DNA from: Loripinus fragilis | Taxonomy: Eukaryota; Mollusca; Bivalvia; Lucinida; Lucinidae | Direction: 5' to 3' | Assembly: GCA_964019695.1 (NCBI GenBank) | Contig: OZ026524.1 | Coordinates: 63,743,066-63,807,065, forward strand | DNA length: 64,000 bases | Shown here: positions 32,880 to 45,818 of the stretch, piece after piece | How positions within the stretch are numbered: position 1 is the stretch's first letter | How the letters are laid out: each line of letters begins with the position of its first letter | The notes under the pieces: model-generated | What the model saw: the letters and a program-made list of their open reading frames with translations, nothing else | Databases searched by the model: none | Told to the model about the DNA's origin: nothing | Made by a program: the position numbers and the translations under genes

Positions 32880-34115
32880 GAATTAGAAGGCACTTATCGC
32901 TGTTTTCTGTATATAAATAAAAGCACCGCAAGCACTGCATAATACCCCGCCACTGCTGGGGGCACCAAAAGTTATTTTGTGAGATATATAATGCCTAAAT
33001 AGCAACAGAACTGAGATAGACAGTGATATGACGTCCTTAGTCACAATATGTAACCTTTGATGGTCAACATATCTGTGAAGTTTCATTCAGATACTCCATA
33101 TAGTAAATGAACTACAGGTCAAAAACCATTTTTCAGATCAATCAAGGGCGGATAACTCATGAACTGGAAAGGTAAGGGTGACGGTCCTTACTAAAAGTAT
33201 GTAACCTTTGATGTTCAACATATCTGTGAAGTTTCATTCAGATATTCCATATAGTAAATGAACTACAGGTCAAAAACCATTTTTCAGATCAATCAAGGGT
33301 AGATAACTCATGAACTGGAAAGGTAAGAGTGTAGATCCTTAGTCACAATATGTAACCTTTGATGATCAACATATCTGTGAAGTTTCATTCAGATATTCCA
33401 TATAGTAAATGAACTACAGGTCAAAAACCATTTTTCAGATCAATCAAGGGCAGATAACTCATGAACTGGAAAGGTAAGAGTGATGGTTCTTTGTCACAGT
33501 ATGTAACCTTTGATGTGAAACATATCAGTAAAGTTTCATTTAAATATTCCACATAGTTAAGGAACTACGGGTAAAAAACATTTTTTAATTCAATCAAGGG
33601 CGGATAACTCACAAACGGGAAAGGTAAGAGTGACGGTTCTTAGTCACAATATGTTACCTTTGATGTGAAACATATCTGTGAAGTTATATTCAGATATTCC
33701 ACATAGTAAAGGAACAATAGGTCAAAAACCTTTTTTCAGACCTATCAAGGGCGGATAACTCACAAACTGGGAAGGTCAGAGTGACAGTCCTTAGTCACAA
33801 TATGTAACCTTTGATGTGCAACATATCTGTGAAGTTTCATTCAGATATCATGAACAGTAAAGGAATAACAGGCCAGAAACCATTTTTCCAATACGAAAAA
33901 GGGCAGTAACTCCGTTAAAAATGGACGGATTTTGCCCATTAACAATCCCATACCACTCATCGACGATAACAATATGTATGCAAAATTTGAAAAAATTCCG
34001 TGAATAAATACTCAAGTTATCGATCGGAAATGGTGAGCACGGACGGACGGACAGACGGACAGACACCGAAGGGTATAACATAAGACCTCGCCACACTTTA
34101 GTGCCGGGGTATAAA
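32880..34115 (+). mobile_element. Pearl-like element, about 155-bp tandem units
   Basis: About six well-conserved units run from about 33000 to 33880 ('ACATATCTGTGAAGTTTCATT', 'GTCAAAAACCATTTTTCAGA', 'GGGCGGATAACTCATGAACT'). An ACGG/ACAG microsatellite (34041-34065) and a terminal GCCACACTTTAGTG...CGGGGTATAAAA structure follow. The 5' edge is approximate. Confidence 0.65.
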
Positions 34116-34446
34116 AAGGTTTCACATTTACTGTCGCAACTAGGTATATTTGTTTTCACATTTACGGTTAAAAGTTTACACGTTTACAGGGCCGTTTTAC
34201 ATTTACCGTTAAAAGTTTTCACATTTACGGGGCCTTATTACATTTTCACATTTAGGGCTGCGACAGGGCCTCTTCCATTATGCTGGGTAATTTTGCATGC
34301 ATTTTTGTTGTCTGCTGATATTTTTTTAAAATAAACCTTTTCAAAAAACTGTTAGTGACAGTCAACAATTTTTCAACCCTGTCAGGGCGTTTTCCTGTCT
34401 TCCTGGGTGAATCACATTACATGCATTGAGCTTAAATGAATTTATA
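34116..34446. repeat. Short tandem 'TTTCACATTTACGG' repeats
   Basis: Diverged units (TTTTCACATTTACGGTTAAAAG, GTTTTACATTTACCG) occur at about 34150-34260. No gene is seen. Confidence 0.45.
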
Positions 34447-34697
34447 ACCTGGCCCTGAGGTTATTTAACTTTTTTCATACTCAACTCGGCTGAGCACGAA
34501 AATTATCCTGCTCATAAATGTTAAAATGCCGACAATTGTTGGCATTTTAACATTTATATGCACGATAAGTACAACATCGGAGAGACTTTAAGCAAGAAAC
34601 TTTATTTTTTGTCGGTATTTTAGTTTTTATGAACAGTTGAAATTTCATGCTCAGTTGAGTTGAGCATGAAAAAAGTTTTATATCCTCGAGGCCTGGC
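34447..34697. mobile_element. MITE with GAGGTTATAAA ends (copy 2)
   Basis: ACCTGGCCCTGAGGTTAT at left is matched by an inverted ATCCTCGAGGCCTGG end. It has an internal AATGCCGACAATTGTTGGCATT palindrome. Same family as 8085-8340. Confidence 0.6.
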
Positions 34698-36240
34698 TTA
34701 TTTGGTTTGTACCAAACAGAGGAGAAAGAATCAGAAAAACACAAAACCCAAAGCTCTCGTTATATTTTATATTTATACACATATAACCAACCATATATAA
34801 ATGCATGACCCGCCTGAAAAGTATACAGATCTATCTTACTAAGTTCACATGACCAGAGTTTCCACTTTGATTTTGAAATAGTTCCAACATTTTCCCGCTG
34901 ACGGTGACTTTCGTCTGCTGTGCCGATAACCATTACAAACAGTTTGGACCCAGATTAGGACCGACAAAATGTCTGTCCTGATCTGGATCCAAACTGTTTG
35001 ACACTAATATTATTTCTGAAATTTTTGAAAAAGTTAATTTTGAAAAGTCAGCAGAAACCAACAAAAGCATGAAAAATAAGAATGAGCATGATTATTAGTT
35101 GCTTAACCCTTACAACCACTCAACTACCAGCGTTCATTAAATCAAATTTGGTGATAATATAAATAATTTGCCATATACGGTAGTGACAGGTATTTGAACT
35201 CCGATTGGCAGTTTGAGATGTTTAAAAGAGGAAAGCCAATGGACATGATTCTTGTTTAGTGTATAATTCAAAATAGGTTTCCTTAATTTCAGTAACATTT
35301 GTTGTTGGTACACATTGGAATTGCCTCATTCCAATGTGCACCTACAACATATGTCCATTGAATAAATGAGTGTTTTTCAACATAAACGGGTTTTTCACAA
35401 ACTTCTAAACTACTTTTTATGTTTCAGTGTAATGAGCATGTAGAAATGAACAAGTTTTTGTGTAGTTTGGCATGCACCTGGATGACAATAGTAGATGGCT
35501 AATTTTATATTATTGACAGCTTATCTTAAGATCTTTCTTTGGAATTAAATGCTAACTTGGTGGTTTTGCCTGGTTGTATATCAGGCCAATTTTTTGTCTT
35601 GAATATGATGTCTGTTTAATACATCTGCTGCATGTGTTCAAAGTAAGCAATATGAACCCAGATCCCGCTCCTAAGGGAGCAGTCCGATCTAGGTACATAT
35701 TGCTTGAAATATAGGCTACCTTAATACATTGGCAGATCAGAAGGCAGATATAAAATGTCACACTAGTGGGAAAATGGTTAATGCTTATGATTTCTGAACA
35801 TATTTTATAAGGGTCGTTCAATAACATCCAAAAGTGTAATTTTCATTTTTATGAGATTTTCATGAAAACTAAAAAAGATGCAAATCAACCATATATAAAT
35901 TACGGTCATATTCGAAAATATGTATACAATATACATGAGCATGATAAGATGAGCTGCTTGTCAAAACTACCTGAAGTATTTTATGAGGAATGACCAAATT
36001 TTCTTGCTCTAATAATTATTGGATGGTCCTTGTATACGATAATGCTTCAAACCAAATTTAAAGAACTTGTTGCCTAATTAATGTCAGACGAGAAAAGCAG
36101 ACGACTTTTGTTGTGATTGGCGCTTTAAGGGTTAATGCTCGAAAGGACAATTTTTTCTAATGATGCAGCTCATCTAAACTTACATTGTTCTATTTCATTT
36201 CAGGCTCTGCACCCTGAGCAATTAAAACATAAAATGGGCT
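34698..36240. other. No gene; dispersed stem-loops
   Basis: Holds two stem-loops of the AACAGTTTGGACCCAGATC family (34930-35002, 35635-35705) and a short hairpin TGTTGTTGGTACACATTGG (35299-35342). No exon is supported. Confidence 0.4.
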
Positions 36241-36275
36241 TTGGTGTGAGAAAACCCGTCTTCTAGGTTTGTTAC

Positions 36276-36508
36276 CTTGACCTTTTGCACGCTCCACTCA
36301 ACTGAGCATGCAATTTCAACTGTTCATAAAACTAAAATACTGACAGATTTTTTTCCTCCAAAAAACACTCAGATATTGAATTCATCCTGCTAATAAATGT
36401 TAAAATGCCAATAATTGTTGGCATTTTAACATTAATAAGCAGAATAAGTTCCATACTCATTTGAGCTATACATGAAACTTTTTTTTACCCTCTAGGCCAG
36501 GTATAGCT
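36276..36508. mobile_element. MITE with GAGGTTATAAA-type ends (copy 3, diverged)
   Basis: CTCCACTCAACTGAGCATGAAA-like arms and the AATGCCAATAATTGTTGGCATT palindrome match the family. It lies within a partial copy of the GGCCTTGACGCGAG MITE starting at about 36238. Confidence 0.5.
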
Positions 36509-36558
36509 CAAACCATTCTGAACACCTTCATTTTCATATATAAGGATTGGGTGTTATA

Positions 36559-38065
36559 CACTGCTCAAAATATTTAAAGGTTTGCCGTTGATCACAATAC
36601 AAATGCACTCAAAGTCCGACTCATAGCAAGGGTTGGATCAATGAGGCGAAAACATGTATGTCCTGTGATAAGTTTAGTTACCAATCAAGAATAATGTTTC
36701 TTGATAAAAAATGAAGTCATCCCTTTCCAGAAATGTCCATGGAACGCTTTATCTAAAAATGGAATTTTGTTAAAAATACCCCTTTTTTCAAAACCAAATG
36801 TAAAGACATTTTTTTTTCAATCAAACGCCACAACACAATCATTTCTGTGTGCTCAATAGCCTTTTAATGTTGTAGAAATCATTAGGTTAGGCTATTTAAA
36901 AATTCCGAAGATTCTACAGAGTTACAGAATACAGAAAAAATCGACATTTTCAAGAAAATTAAAAAGGAGCTCTAGCGATAAGGCGTATATTTTCCCTAGT
37001 TGACATAATTACTAAACCTAAATTTTCAAATTGCCCTTATGTTTTCAAAATTGGACTGTTTCGGTAGTAAAATATGCATAGACAGCATCAAAATAGGTTT
37101 CAAAGCGATTCATCATTTACAAAGCCGTGAAAACTTGCGCCTTCTACTCCCACCCCTCATTTTACGTCGTTAGACTAGGTGCCGTTTAGACGAGAGTTTT
37201 AGTAAATCCTTTGCAGGTTTTCAAAAAGTAAAAATTCTAAAATATTAAGGATATAAGTGCCTTCATTTCCAAAAAAATGCGGTATTCCTTCTGCGCATGC
37301 TTCCGAAATATACTTAAAATTGTGACATTTGTCATTGAAAATATGAAACTGGCGTCTTTCAGTTTGTTTTTAGATGCTTCCCCCCCCTAGACCCAAGATG
37401 CCCTTTGGACAATTAAATGTCACTATACAAATATATAACATATGTAAAGGGCGTCTTGGGTCTAGGGGGGGAAAGGGATTGTATAAGCGAAAGAAGACAT
37501 CAAATATCTGACAAAAATAGACCACTTTGTATGATGGTCGTTTTTATTGTACATCAACTGTATAAATAGTTTTTTACTGTACATAGCGTGGTTCCTTGTT
37601 TAATGGTCTAGTTCCCATATATGTTACTGAATAACAAGCACAGATGATGATCAAAATAAATTCTCATTCAATAAGAAGTTGAGTTATTACATGCATGAAG
37701 GAAACCCCGTTTTAAATATACAAATTCGGGGGCAATGGTGCATTGACGGCTCTTCTATATATATTTGTTGAATGTGCCTAGTTTCTCCAGTCGTTATTTC
37801 AACAAAATAAAATTAACGTCTCGTTTAGGGAGATTGCTCGCCTTATCGCTAGAAATTCTTACAAAATTTGAGCCATGAATTTGAGCAGGGATTGTTGTCA
37901 AAAACTTTTTTTATCCAATACTTTGACTCTCTTTGCAAAGATATCAAAAGAAACTGAGTTTTTACCTTATTGACCAGTGAAATGTATGGCTTGTCTATAG
38001 GGCAGGGGCTAACATTATCACCTATGGAATATAATCAGGTGTTCCTTTAAATATTTTGAGCAGTG
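36559..38065. mobile_element. Tc1/mariner-like element hosting another MITE
   Basis: Inverted ends CACTGCTCAAAATATTTAAA flanked by TA on both sides (36557-36558, 38066-38067) bound 1,507 bp. The 897-bp MITE at 36964-37860 is inserted within it, leaving about 600 bp of host element with no transposase frame. Confidence 0.75.
36964..37860. mobile_element. 0.9-kb MITE, CTAGCGATAAGGCG ends (copy 2)
   Basis: Highly similar to 5471-6354 over its whole length, with the same AAGGAGCTCTAGCG and CGCTAGAAATTCTT edges. It is nested in the Tc1-like element, so it is the younger of the two. Confidence 0.75.
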
Positions 38066-38642
38066 TATTTTCAGAGAGCAACTTAAGTAGAATTGTAAAT
38101 TTGAAGTCCTTGGGGCCAGAAGTTTTATTTCGAATTATCCGTAGTTTGAATTATAGGGAGGTAGACAAATATATATAACCCCATAAAATAAGCATTATTG
38201 TTGTTTTTTTTCTCTGTCAAACATAAGTTTTGGGGCGTAAAAGAAACGTCTCAAGGAGACGTTTCTTTAACACACCATAAACATATGTTATTATAGACTG
38301 TGAGTTATTCTCTGAATTCAGTGTGTTCCTATATTTATTTCAAATAAACAAGTATTTCGAAAAATTGACATCGAAATTTCACTGTAGTGAGGACGCTGAT
38401 TATACAGTGCAGTTGTGCCTAGGTTGTTCACATACACACACACAAAAAAAAAACAGGTTTTCTCACAACAAAGCCCAAACACTCCTACCGATCCATCTAC
38501 TTCTTTTGTTGGGTTAAGCTTTTCTGTTTCCTGTTTTATGCTATGAAGAAGATGGATTGGTGGTTGTGTCAAATAATAATTATGTACAATACTGAAAATA
38601 TCTATAAACAATAAAAAACATATAAGCCAGCACTGGAGATTA

Positions 38643-38848
38643 CAGTATAACCTGTCTTAAGCAGCCACTCAAAAAGAAGACCAAAAATTGTTTTTCAAGA
38701 CCGATTATCGCTTAATGCAGGTCAAAAGTATTGCAGAATGCTCTCTTGGAGCATTCTGCAATACTTTCTACCTTCATTAAGCTACCAATTTTCTTTAATA
38801 CCTTTGTTTTGTCTATTTTTGAGTGGCCACTTAAGACAGGTTTTACTG
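38643..38848. mobile_element. pogo-like foldback MITE (copy 2)
   Basis: CAGTATAACCTGTCTTAAGC and CTTAAGACAGGTTTTACTG ends flanked by TA, with a central AGTATTGCAGAATGCTC palindrome. CAGT ends with a TA target fit the pogo branch of Tc1/mariner. Confidence 0.7.
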
Positions 38849-38877
38849 TATGTTACTTAATACATAGGCAAGCCACA

Positions 38878-39042
38878 AAGGCTCAGATGAGCCAGCCCAT
38901 ATGTGCAGTCCCATCAGAGCCTCCCTTCTCAATTCACAAAGTGTTGGTGTAGATTAAGGCTCAGGTAAGCCAGCCCTTATGTGCAGTCCCACCAGGACCT
39001 TCGCTTCTCAATTCACAAAGTGTGGGTGTAGATTAAGGCTCA
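38878..39042. repeat. 79-bp direct duplication
   Basis: AAGGCTCAGATGAGCCAGCC... is repeated at 38956 with few changes, and a third start is seen at 39035. It is non-coding. Confidence 0.6.
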
Positions 39043-39242
39043 GACCAAAATCTAGCCGCACTGTATACGTCAGCATGGACGTTAATTGGGGGTTGTTGTG
39101 CAAATGTGATTTGTACCGAAAACTCCTGTGCTTGCCCATGTGGATACTGAGAAAATCTTCAGGGCCCAGATATTCCAAATAATAACAAAAAAATGACATT
39201 TTTAAAACAATTCCAACTCCACATCATCAAATTTATTTCAAG

Positions 39243-39330
39243 TAATTTGATTGGCTGTAGAAAAGTATTATGAAATTTGATTGGCTGTAGAAAAGTATTA
39301 CATAATTTGATTGACTGTAGAAAAGCATTA
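39243..39330. repeat. Three 33-bp tandem units
   Basis: TTTGATTGGCTGTAGAAAAG occurs three times in a row, directly before the next pogo-like MITE. Confidence 0.65.
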
Positions 39331-39535
39331 CAGTAAAACCTGTGTAAAATGGCCGTTCTCAAAAAGACCAAAAATTGGTTTTCAAGACCAATTATCGCTT
39401 AATGCAGGTCGAAAGTATTGCAAATGCTCCAAAGGGAGCATTCTGTAATACTTTCAACCTTCATTAAGCTGTCAATTGTTATTAAGATCTTTGTTTTGTC
39501 TTTTTTGGGATGGCCGTTTTACACAGGTTATACTG
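39331..39535. mobile_element. pogo-like foldback MITE (copy 3)
   Basis: CAGTAAAACCTGTGTAAAAT and TTTTACACAGGTTATACTG ends flanked by TA (39329-39330, 39536-39537), with a central palindrome as in the other copies. Confidence 0.7.
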
Positions 39536-39539
39536 TACA

Positions 39540-40670
39540 TCCTGTGAATCACTCATAAACTTAATCGTTTTCCCGCGTTAGACAAATTCATTCTGCTGAT
39601 AAACTTTGGTACCCTATATTGCAAACAATATGGACTCAGAATTTACTGCTCCTTTGAAGCAGTCTGATCAGGGTTCATATTGTCTGCTGTGTGTAAAAAA
39701 CAACAATAGCAAATCAAAACTTGTAAAAATAACTTCTAGCATTTTAGGGAAACACTCACCAAATAATTAATGAGCGTTGAAAGATTGAATTTAGCTATCG
39801 AATAAGTTTGCTGCCAATTCTGTTAAGAAATACAGAAGTTATGTGCATTTGAAGTTGTCATTTTTTTATGAAAGGCACCGTATTGGTCGCCATGATGTTA
39901 AGTGCGGGAATACAGGTTCAAATAAGTCATTTGACTTTCGTCTGAATCCCATTTGTATAGTGGTCGTATTGTAATCGTATTCTGTGTTGCTTGTATACTT
40001 GTCATATATTATACAAATAAAATAAAGTTTAAACCAAGCGCGGGAATGTGGCGTTTTGACTATTCCAAAACCTCTGTTATGTCTGATTTAATTCAAAATA
40101 TCAGGAAAACCAGTCAAGCTCGGCAAAATTGAAAATTGATTCTTGACTGATTATGTAAATTGTAAATAAAAGTACTAAATTAAATTTTTGGTTTGTTCAT
40201 GGAATTATGAATACTTCGGGTCATGATTCCATGAACAGAACAAAAATCGAGCATCTTGACAAGATTTCATGCATCTCATTATATATCCAGTCAGGTTGTT
40301 TATTAATAATTTTCTTGTTTCAAAAATGATTTTGATCAAGTTTGCACCTAGTAATTCGTTAGTGTAAAAATGCCTGTCTTTTTAGACACATTTATTTTTT
40401 GCTGTGTGTTCCCCCCCTTAAGCTGACTGCCTAGAATAACTGGGCCCCGTTTTTCTATACACAAATAAAATCCATTACAATGTATACAAATACCAATGAG
40501 CATTTTAGGCTTCTATTAACAGAAACATTAAAAAAATCTAAATAAATTAGTACTTTGTTAATTGCACTATTTGACTGCATCAATTCATCTTTCAACAAAA
40601 CAATAAATTAATTTGGTAAATAGTCTAAAATTTTAAACATTTTTACCATATGAAAGAAGGTGATGATAGA
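39540..40670. other. No recognisable gene
   Basis: AT-rich. It has a stem-loop of the GATCAGACTGC family at 39600-39690 and AATAAAATAAAG at about 40017-40030, which could be a stray poly(A)-like signal. Confidence 0.35.
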
Positions 40671-41061
40671 GGGTTATAACTGGGCCTTGATGCGATAAAA
40701 ACTGTCTTCGGGCTTCTGAAAAAGTGAGACTCAAACCAGTCTCCTCAGCTACAGAGACTAGCTAGAAAATTGAAACAGGGAAGACGCTGATCAGACTGCT
40801 TCTTCAGAAGCAGTCTGATCAGGTTCTGCACTGTTTCAGGCAATAATGGTTCGAAACTTTAGAACATTAACTTAAATTAACCACACTTATCAAATGATTG
40901 GGCAACTTGTAGCAAGTTTAGATATGATACTTTACAATAAGTGAATGACAAAGGGGCTGATAAGACTGCTCAGATGTGCAGGCTGGTCTGTGCCTTTTTT
41001 TGAAAGCAAGGTTTGTTGCCGAAGATTGAGGCCCAACTGATATTTGGATATTTTTACTTCT

Positions 41062-41140
41062 GAAAACCGATATTTGGATCTGAAAACCGATATTTGGATC
41101 TGAAAACCGATATTTGGATCTGAAAACCGATATTTGGACC
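41062..41140. repeat. 20-bp tandem repeat, four units
   Basis: TCTGAAAACCGATATTTGGA is repeated four times. Looser copies occur at about 41040-41060 and 41180-41220. The repetitive frame on the - strand here is a by-product. Confidence 0.8.
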
Positions 41141-41553
41141 AAAATTATAAGTATAACTGATAGCTGATATCTGGATATTTTACTTCTGAAAACCGATACT
41201 TGGACCAAAATTTTAAGTATAACTGATAGCTGAACTATATCACATTTTAATACTGATATTTGGGCTTAAATTACATACATAATTGATACCCAGAACAACA
41301 AGCAATACCCTCATAAAATGAATGAAGCAAACAAAGCAGATACAGATCAGACTGAAGGAGCAGTATGATCATGGTCTTCACTGTTTGCTATTCTGACAAG
41401 AATTCTTGAGTCACAGGTAAAATGTTAGTTGAAATAAATGTTCAAAATTTTAGAGTATTTTCTGTACACATTACTTAATGAACATCCCTGTCAGTTCTCT
41501 ATTATAGACGTTGCGCAACAATATGTTGAGCATCACTTAATCTACTATGACAC

Positions 41554-41753
41554 TTTGTTTTGTTTGATTTGATTCTTTACGTCCCATCAACAATCTTTCA
41601 GTTATAAAGGGATGGGTCTTCCTGGGTTGAATCAGTACTAAGCTAAGATTAATGTGTCTTGCTCAAGGACACAATGCAGTGGCGCCGGTGAGGCTCGAAA
41701 ATGCAGCTCCTCGGTCTCGAGTCATGCACTCTACCACTGAGCCACTGCGCTCC
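41554..41753 (-). mobile_element. SINE family 1 (minus copy)
   Basis: The tRNA-like head at the right (GGAGCGCAGTGGCTCAGTGG on the - strand) and a tail TCAAACAAAACAAA at the left match the full copy at 14217-14414. Confidence 0.75.
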
Positions 41754-41969
41754 AATTTTGATGAATGGTCACCTCAGCGAGCCCAACTTTTACCTCTCTT
41801 GGTCAATTTTTTTACCCTCTTCACTGATGCATGAGTGGAAGTTCAAAATTTCCAAAATCCTGAACTTTAGAAATTTAAATTTTCAAATTTGCAGGATGCC
41901 TACAGCAATGGATAATTTTAAGTTAAAATGATTACTTGTGTTTATAATAGCTTCTTTGATTAGTTTTCA

Positions 41970-42045
41970 TATTATCACCTTAATTCAGCATTTTGAGGCT
42001 GACTTTCCACAGAAAGTCAGCCTCAAAATCCTGAATTCAGAATTA
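41970..42045. repeat. Hairpin ATTTTGAGGCTGACTTTC
   Basis: Arms of about 19-25 bp around CACAG. Part of the flank (CAAAATCCTGAATTCA) recurs near 60638, so it belongs to a dispersed element. Confidence 0.55.
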
Positions 42046-42469
42046 ATCCTGAAAACTTTCACCCATGCTGATGCCAAAATTGATAATAGATGTTCATCCT
42101 GGACTCTGTTTGTGTCAGTTCTACCATTCGGAACACTTTTCTCTTTCTGTTCTCAAATAAAATGTTGGCTTTCAGGGCTGGAATTCACAAACTCCTTGTC
42201 TGAATAGCAAACAGGGAAGACCCTGATCAGACTGCTTCTTCAGAAGCAGTCCGATCTGGGTCTGCACTGTTTGTCAGGCAACGATGGTTCGAAACTTTAG
42301 AACATTAACCGCACTTATCAAATGATTGGGCAACTTTTCAGAGGTAGCCAATGAAGTTTGTATATTTCCAGCAAGCTAGCATCACCAATAACCCTTCCAC
42401 GCCTACCAAACGATCCAATGCTCATCATCTGGCTTAATATTAAAAATAATTGCTCCAGGAAGAGTATCA

Positions 42470-45153
42470 ACTAGAGGACCTGAAGGTCCTGAGGCGCTCA
42501 CTTGATCTCCTTAATAATTGTAAAACAGGTCAAGGTCAACTACAGCTTATAATGAAACATATTTTGTTTTACCATATATGGGGGTTGCAGCCATTTTGGT
42601 CCAGTAACCTAAATAATCAAACAGCCCAGTGAGCTTGACATTTGGTACTTATATAAAACCATTGTCTCATTAGGTTAATATTTCTTACAGGTATTATGAT
42701 TTAGGCTAAAACAGTTATAGAAAAATGAACATTTTTAAGACCTTGCCATAAAGTTGGTCAAGGTCAACCTAGATTCATCATGTGTGCAAACCTGGTAGGG
42801 ACCACATCCTCAATGCTACATAGTAAGTTTCAAGGCCTTTGGCGTTTTGGTTCTGGAGAAGAAGATATTTAAATAGTTTTTACCATATATGGGCTTGGTG
42901 GCCATCTTAGTCATGTGACCATAACAAGGACCTCTGACGGTGGTAATGGGAATCACAGTGTATCGCTGCCTATAATTTTGATAAAAATTAAAGTCCTTCA
43001 AATGATTCCATCTTCATATATAAGCTCGCTGTTGGTCTCTGTTTTATGATTTTGCATTTGATTTCCTATTTCCATAAATGTACGGCTTTATTTTGTGGCT
43101 AAAATGGTCGCTTTTTGTATTATACATATAGGAAATAGAAAAATATTTTTAAAACATCATTCCCCCCCCAAGTTCCAACTAATCTTTTTGCACGTTAATG
43201 TGTTCTCATATTTTGCATAAGATATGTGAAAAGCTAGCTGGAACTCGGGGGGGGAAAGATATCCCACAGCCCAAAATGTGACGTCTGGGCGAGCCCGAAC
43301 ATACGCATTTGGATTTTTGGTGTGCTCTCTTGAATATCGTTTTTTCCAGTATAATGAAATATTTAGTACAAGTAAGCTTCCTTTTCAAAACCCATTACTC
43401 ATGAAATATTACAACGCTTTTGGCATATTTTTCTTTAGATTATGAAAATTGTCCTTTTAGTTATTTCACTTGGTAGATTATTTTGCACATACACTGTATG
43501 TATCCAATACACATAAACTACATGGCTCTTGGCTTGGTGTACTTTACGCATGGATGAATGGTTATAGTACATTGTTGCATAATATTGCACCAGGTAAACA
43601 CATTGTCATCAAGGTTGAATATGGACTACAGTTACGCTTCAAAATATTTCTTAAGAAATCAGAAAGAAAAAAACAACAACAAAAATGAGCATTAAATGCT
43701 TATGGTTTTGGACTTTAACATACTTTCAGTGATTTTTAATCAAGTATTGATGATATAATACCCTTACACGTGAAAATAATTGATTTCTAAATGTTTTGGT
43801 GAGGTCAAATTTTGCTACCCCTACCCCCTTTGGTAGCATCTCCTGCTTTGTCGTAGGGGTCAACCTGTCTTATTATAACTTTAATTCGGTCCTTATACAT
43901 CAATCGTCCTATTCAAAAGGATATCAGTCATATCTTATGCATAGGGAAGTTTTGGGAAGCATCTGAAAAATAGGCAGATACCCTATCAAAGTGTCAGAGG
44001 TCCTTTGTACAAATTTTGGCTAACCAATCATAAGGAGTGGTCATATGAAATTTGATGTCCATTGGCCAAGTGGTTTCTGAGAAAACTATGTTTAAATATG
44101 TTGATGGGACTCCAATATGAGTGACCTTGGTTGAATGGTCAAAGGTCAACCTTGACCTTTGAAACTTATTTATAGCCATTGTCTCTTTAGTTTTAATATA
44201 TCAAGTAAGAATAATGACTTTGGCTTCAACAGTATTCAAAAAATCAACTTTTCAAAAAATCTTCCATTTAAATGCATTAGGAAGCAAATTTGACCTTGAC
44301 GTTAAGTAGGTCAAGGTCAACCTAGGATCATTATTTGAACACACTTGGTAGGCCCAGCATCCCCAACGCTACATACCAAGTCCCAAGGTAATCGGCCTCC
44401 TGGTTCTGGAGAAGAAGATTTTTAAAGGATTTTTACCATATATGGGCGTGGTGGCCATCTTGATCATGTGACCTAAATGTTTTGAATAAATTTTGGCTAT
44501 CTTATCATAAGGAGTCTTCACATGAAATTTGAGTTCAATTGGGCCAATGGTGTGTGAGAAAACTAAGTTTTAATATATTGATTGGACCACAATATGAGCG
44601 ACCTTGGCTGAAAGGGCCAAAGTCAATCTTGACCTTTGAAACTTATTTATAGCCTTTGTCTTGTTCGTTTTAACATATCAACTAAGGATAATAACTTTGG
44701 CTTCAACAGTATTCAAAAAATCAACTTTTCCAAAAAAATTCCCATTTAAATGTATTAGGAAGCAAATTTGACCTTGACGCTAAGTAGGTCAAGGTCAACC
44801 TAGGATCATCATTTGAACAAACTTGGTAGGCCCCACATCTCCAATGCTACATACCAAGTCCCGAGGTCATCAGCCTTCTGGTTCTGGAGAAGAAGATTTT
44901 TAAAGGGTTTTTACCATATATGGGCGTGGCGGCCATCTTGGTCATGTGACCAGGACCATTTGAACATACTTTCGTTCCCGCGTCCTAAGGAGTCTCCATA
45001 TGAAATTTGAGTTTGATTGGCCCAGTGGTTTCAGAGGAGAAGATGTTGGAAATTGTGGACGGAAGGACGGACGGACGGACCGACGACGGACGGACGCCGG
45101 AGTGACTGGTATACTATTAGCTCACCTATGAGCCTTCCGCTCAGGTGAGCTAA
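42470..45153 (+). mobile_element. Pearl-like element, long copy, interrupted
   Basis: Starts CTAGAGGACCTGAAGGTCC (subterminal palindrome) and has units with 'AAGTAGGTCAAGGTCAACCT', 'GTTCTGGAGAAGAAGATTT' and 'ACCATATATGGGCGTGG'. An ACGG microsatellite (45058-45098) and a terminal hairpin AGCTCACCT...AGGTGAGCTAA follow. It aligns with 55210-56920 apart from a 1,076-bp insertion at 42928-44003. Short frames starting MNKLGRP come from the repeat units. Confidence 0.75.
42928..44003. mobile_element. 1.1-kb insertion with GGACCTCTGAC inverted ends
   Basis: It interrupts the pearl-like element between ...GACCATAACAA and TTTGTACAAATTTTGG, a junction intact near 55751. The ends GGACCTCTGAC / GTCAGAGGTCC are inverted. 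A second inverted pair (CCCCCCAAGTTCCAACTA ... TAGCTGGAACTCGGGGGG) lies at about 43162-43254. No transposase frame is seen. Confidence 0.65.
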
Positions 45154-45154
45154 A

Positions 45155-45818
45155 AATTGGGAAACACAAAACAGTGCCGTTTACATGTGTAAACATGGCA
45201 GGCCTACTCGAAATATAGCAGGCTCCTACCAGCAAACATAGACTTAGTCTTCTCTGACAGCAGTCAAGTGACAGTAACTTGATCGCAATAAACAACATCA
45301 GTCTGGTGCACTTGTGTCAAATTTCTCAATTTTTTAGGAAATTTTACATAAGAATCAAGGGTTATTTTCATTGAAAACGTTCAAAGAAACTATCTTTTCC
45401 ACAAAATGCACATCTGATAAATAACATTTTAATGAAAGTACTTTAGAAAAAATGGTTCATTAGACGAAGTGTCTTTCGCCCAGTGTCATAGATCCTTAAG
45501 AGTATTCTAACTTTTAAAATGGCAATCATGGCTGCAGTTGACAACCAATTTCGGAGGCAAATAAGTTACACAAAATATGAAATTTGGAAGTGTGGTCTGC
45601 TATTTCAGAAATAAAAATGGCTCTTTAAGGGCCAACTATTGAAGAACTTTTTCATACCTAACAAATATTACATGCAAGGCCTAGAAAACAGCGCAGACCC
45701 TGATCAGGGTATTCCCTGTTTGCTATTTTGACAAGCATTTTGTGAATTCAAACCCTGATAACTAACATTTCATTGGAGAACAGAGAGAAAAGTGCTTGTA
45801 ATTTTAGACACAGGTTTA
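45155..45818. other. No recognisable gene
   Basis: AT-rich sequence without a clear repeat or exon. Confidence 0.35.

Noticed and set aside
33000..33880. Regularly spaced repeats that could look like a CRISPR array
   Set aside because: Units are about 155 bp, diverged, tandem and inside a eukaryotic pearl-like element. There are no short identical repeats with unique spacers.
40918..41208. Frame with repeated SVFRSK-type peptides
   Set aside because: It is a by-product of the 20-bp tandem repeat.
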